Positions 61,697-64,000 of a DNA stretch of 64,000 bases are shown here, piece by piece. Position numbers and translations under genes: made by a program. The stretch comes from Enterobacter chuandaensis. GTDB taxonomy: Bacteria > Pseudomonadota > Gammaproteobacteria > Enterobacterales > Enterobacteriaceae. The notes beneath the pieces are model-generated. The model was not told the DNA's origin. It was given only the letters and a program-made list of their open reading frames with translations, and made no database searches. Where the stretch lies: NCBI RefSeq assembly GCF_003594915.1, contig NZ_QZCS01000001.1:496001-560000 (forward strand), read 5' to 3'. The stretch's first letter is position 1; each line of letters starts with the position of its first letter.

Positions 61697-62665
61697 ATGA
61701 CCATGCCAACCTCACAATGTCCGTGGCGGATGCAGGTTCATCACATCCATCAGGAGACGCCGGATGTGTGGACGCTGTCGCTGCTCTGTCACGACTATTA
61801 TCCGTATCGTGCGGGCCAGTATGCGCTGGTCAGCATCCGCAATTCCGCGGACACCCTGCGCGCCTACACGCTCTCCTCCACGCCGGGCGTGAGCGAGTAC
61901 ATTACGCTCACTATCCGCCGCATTGATGACGGTGCCGGCTCGCAGTGGCTGACCCGTGACGTGAAGCGCGGGGATTACATCTGGCTGTCTGACGCGCAGG
62001 GGGATTTCACCTGTGACGACAAGGCAGACGATAAATTCCTGCTGCTGGCGGCGGGCTGTGGCGTAACGCCGATCATGTCGATGCGTCGCTGGCTGGCGAA
62101 GAACCGCCCGCAGGCCGACGTGCAGGTTATTTTCAGCGTGCGCTCTCCGGAGGATGTGATTTTTGCCGAGGAGTGGCGAGATTATCCGGTGACGCTGGTA
62201 GCGGAGCACAACGCGACCCACGGTTTTGTGCCCGGTCGCCTGAGCCACGAGCTGCTGCAAAGCGTGCCGGATATGGCGAACCGTACCGTGATGACCTGCG
62301 GCCCGGCGCCGTACATGGATATCGTGGAGAAAGAAGTGAAAGCGCTTGGTGTGACCCGCTTCTTCAAAGAGCAGTTCTTCACGCCTGTTGCAGAAGCGGC
62401 AACCAGCGGGATTCAGTTCACTAAACTGCAGCCCGCACAGACCTTCTTTGGCCGCGTGGGCACCACGCTGCTGGAGGCGCTGGAAAGCAACAAGGTGCCG
62501 GTAGTCGCGGCCTGCCGCGCAGGCGTATGCGGCTGCTGTAAAACGAAAGTGGTTTCCGGGAAGTACAGCGTCACCAGCACCATGACGTTGACCAACGCGG
62601 AAATTGCCGAGGGTTACGTGCTGGCATGCTCGTGTCACCCGCAGAGTGATTTGGTCCTCGCATAA
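61697..62665 (+). CDS. hcr: NADH oxidoreductase Hcr
   Basis: Hcr is the NADH-dependent reductase that supplies electrons to Hcp. The 322-residue product has an FAD domain (RAYTLSST), an NAD domain (LLAAGCGVTPIMSM) and a C-terminal plant-type [2Fe-2S] ferredoxin segment, CRAGVCGCCKT, with a final cysteine near CSCHPQ. AAGGAG lies just upstream of the ATG and it follows hcp by ten bases, so the two are one operon. Confidence 0.97.
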   Translation: MTMPTSQCPWRMQVHHIHQETPDVWTLSLLCHDYYPYRAGQYALVSIRNSADTLRAYTLSSTPGVSEYITLTIRRIDDGAGSQWLTRDVKRGDYIWLSDAQGDFTCDDKADDKFLLLAAGCGVTPIMSMRRWLAKNRPQADVQVIFSVRSPEDVIFAEEWRDYPVTLVAEHNATHGFVPGRLSHELLQSVPDMANRTVMTCGPAPYMDIVEKEVKALGVTRFFKEQFFTPVAEAATSGIQFTKLQPAQTFFGRVGTTLLEALESNKVPVVAACRAGVCGCCKTKVVSGKYSVTSTMTLTNAEIAEGYVLACSCHPQSDLVLA

Positions 62666-62682
62666 ACGATAAATGTTCGATC

Positions 62683-62748
62683 GTAGGCCCGGTAAGCGTT
62701 AGCGCCACCGGGCTTTTTGTCGGGTGGCACCGCGTTTACCCGACCTAC
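62683..62748. repeat. REP/BIME pair after hcr
   Basis: Two palindromes of the same family as those after aqpZ. One (62683-62713) runs from GTAGGCCCGGTAAGCG to CCACCGGGC. The other (62719-62748) runs from GTCGGGTGGC to CCCGACCTAC. They form a second BIME at the end of hcp-hcr and may stabilise its 3' end. Confidence 0.85.
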
Positions 62749-62880
62749 GTTGTGCATGCTGCCTGTACGGCAGTGAACTGGAACAATCTACAATTATCAC
62801 GTTGTCAGATAAAGAATCACCCTTAAACCCTTTTTTCACGACTTACCATTCTGCACAATAAAATCAAAGACTTAAAACCA

Positions 62881-62916
62881 CCAATAAAAAAGGGTCCACA
62901 GACCCTTTTTTATTGG
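62881..62916. terminator. Bidirectional terminator between hcr and the DoxX-family gene
   Basis: A long perfect palindrome with CCAATAAAAAAGGGTC and its complement around a short CA-type loop has a T-run in each direction. It ends ten bases before the stop of the minus-strand DoxX-family gene. Confidence 0.9.
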
Positions 62917-62925
62917 TACCTACCT

Positions 62926-63360
62926 TCACCGCCACGCCGGACCTTTCCCAACCGCAAACCGCCCGGCCCCTAAAAATGCCACAGCCAGCGCGCCAGTAAA
63001 GAAGTACACCAGGCTTTCAATCGCCCATGCGCCGACCTTATCGAGAGCGAATGTTTCCCCCGTCCCCACCATCAGCCACGCCACAACCATCGTAAACGCC
63101 AGCACCAGCGCGGCCGGACGCGTAAAGAGCCCGACTATAATCAGAACCGGAGCCACCACTTCGCCAATCAACACCCCATAAGCGATAAAACCCGGCAATC
63201 CCTTTTCTACCAGCATGCCGCTAATAAATCCCACGCCGCCAAAAAGCTTATGCAACCCGTGAAACAGCATCAGCCCGCCGACGGCAAGTCGTAACAAGAG
63301 TTTGCCAAAATCGTCGCATGATAGCTTTTCATTAACAGCAATTAACAATGACTTAACCAT
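62926..63360 (-). CDS. DoxX-family membrane protein, role unknown
   Basis: The 144-residue product has four hydrophobic segments (about residues 22-40, 58-78, 81-102 and 112-134) and the DoxX-family signature. The N-terminal helix contains RLAVGGLMLFHGLHKL, with GxLxEVVAPVLIIVGLFTRPAAL in the second and third. DoxX-family proteins are implicated in redox or quinone-linked membrane functions, but no specific role can be given. It is not in this position in E. coli K-12. It is divergent from poxB; the start is the ATG at 63358-63360. Confidence 0.85.
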   Translation of the reverse strand: MVKSLLIAVNEKLSCDDFGKLLLRLAVGGLMLFHGLHKLFGGVGFISGMLVEKGLPGFIAYGVLIGEVVAPVLIIVGLFTRPAALVLAFTMVVAWLMVGTGETFALDKVGAWAIESLVYFFTGALAVAFLGAGRFAVGKGPAWR

Positions 63361-63512
63361 TTGAAATGATTCCTGTTTTCACCCTAAGCTTCACCAGAGT
63401 ATGCCGAATAATTGCTCAGGAAAACCACCTTTAATTGAGGGGTACTCAACAGGCAATACAGTGACTTTCTTCTAAGCTTGTAAGCGATATCACAAAAAGG
63501 AGACGGACAACC
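63361..63512. promoter_or_regulatory. DoxX-family gene / poxB divergent promoter region
   Basis: A 152-base divergent gap. CTAAGCT at 63472-63478 resembles a sigma-S -10 (CTAYACT) and would start poxB near 63485, about 28 bases before its ATG, close to the E. coli poxB start. E. coli poxB depends on RpoS. AAGGAGA precedes the ATG. Confidence 0.55.
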
Positions 63513-64000
63513 ATGAAACAAACCGTGGCTGCATATATTGCGAAAACGCTCGAACAGGCTGGCGTAAAACGTATCTGGGGCGTGACGGGCGATTCCCTGA
63601 ACGGGCTCAGCGACAGCCTGAATAAGATGAAAACCATCGAATGGATGCCAACTCGCCATGAAGAGGTCGCCGCCTTTGCCGCAGGTGCTGAGGCGCAGCT
63701 TACGGGCGAGCTGGCCGTGTGCGCCGGATCCTGTGGACCGGGAAACCTGCATCTGATTAACGGCCTGTTCGACTGTCACCGCAACCACGTGCCGGTGCTG
63801 GCGATTGCTGCCCATATCCCCTCTTCCGAAATCGGCAGCGGCTATTTCCAGGAGACGCATCCGCAGGAGCTGTTCCGTGAATGCAGCCACTACTGTGAGC
63901 TGGTTTCATCCCCGGAGCAGATCCCGCAGGTGCTGGCGATCGCCATGCGCAAGGCCGTACTGAACCGTGGCGTTTCCGTGGTCGTTATCCCGGGAGACGT
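63513..64000 (+). CDS. poxB: Pyruvate dehydrogenase (quinone) PoxB, N-terminal part, cut by window edge
   Basis: PoxB is the thiamine-diphosphate and FAD flavoprotein that oxidatively decarboxylates pyruvate to acetate and passes electrons to ubiquinone at the membrane, mainly in stationary phase. The first 162 codons are present. They begin [20 protein letters not shown] and include the ThDP-binding segment [20 protein letters not shown], with the catalytic Glu of the HEEVAA motif near residue 50. The gene runs past base 64000, so the FAD and membrane-binding C-terminus is unseen. AAGGAG lies upstream. Confidence 0.97.
   Translation, partial: MKQTVAAYIAKTLEQAGVKRIWGVTGDSLNGLSDSLNKMKTIEWMPTRHEEVAAFAAGAEAQLTGELAVCAGSCGPGNLHLINGLFDCHRNHVPVLAIAAHIPSSEIGSGYFQETHPQELFRECSHYCELVSSPEQIPQVLAIAMRKAVLNRGVSVVVIPGD

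Overview
The window is ordinary chromosomal backbone of a member of the Enterobacteriaceae. Almost every protein can be matched, usually at identical or near-identical length, to an Escherichia coli K-12 protein, and gene order follows the K-12 segment from mukB to poxB in reverse orientation. The local differences listed below and the moderately high GC content fit the Enterobacter/Lelliottia/Leclercia part of the family. That genus-level reading is inference. I found no phage, integron, insertion sequence, CRISPR array or tRNA/rRNA gene.

Layout, left to right. 1-5.3 kb: condensin operon cmoM-mukF-mukE-mukB (minus strand; mukB runs off the left edge). 5.4-7.1 kb: elyC (plus) converging on ycbJ (minus). 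7.2-14.5 kb: minus-strand envelope operon comEC(ycaI)-msbA-lpxK-ycaQ-ycaR-kdsB, which covers LPS lipid A/KDO synthesis and transport plus a DNA glycosylase. 14.7-21.1 kb: ihfB, rpsA, cmk, the serC-aroA pair and ycaP, all minus. 21.3-27.6 kb: ycaO, then the anaerobic formate block focA-pflB-pflA (plus). 27.6-33.6 kb: a CigR-like secreted/membrane protein, the MFS transporter ycaD and the DMSO reductase operon dmsABC (minus). 33.8-41.6 kb: serS, rarA, lolA, ftsK, lrp (minus). 42.2-48.0 kb: trxB, cydDC, aat, infA (plus). 48.1-51.4 kb: an unrecognised small gene, clpA and clpS (minus). 51.7-57.8 kb: cspD (plus), macAB (minus), ybjX (plus), ybjD (minus). 58.1-62.7 kb: aqpZ, lysO, hcp-hcr (plus). 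62.9-64 kb: a DoxX-family membrane protein (minus), divergent from poxB, which runs off the right edge.

Functional themes are chromosome organisation (MukBEF, FtsK, IHF, Lrp), outer-envelope building (MsbA, LpxK, KdsB, LolA, ElyC) and a redox/anaerobic set (FocA/PflB/PflA, DmsABC, CydDC, TrxB, Hcp/Hcr, PoxB). FNR-type sites are visible upstream of focA and, more degenerately, upstream of dmsA and hcp.

Compared with the K-12 order as I know it, five places differ. ycaL is missing between aroA and cmk. ycaK-ycaN-ycaM and ycaC are missing around ycaD, with a CigR-like gene in their place. The serine tRNA serW is missing between infA and clpA, where an unrecognised cysteine-containing gene sits. 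A DoxX-family gene lies between hcr and poxB. The FtsK linker is shorter. I do not see a convincing undescribed multi-gene system here. The unrecognised gene at 48051-48500 and the CigR-like gene are the two loci most worth a second look.
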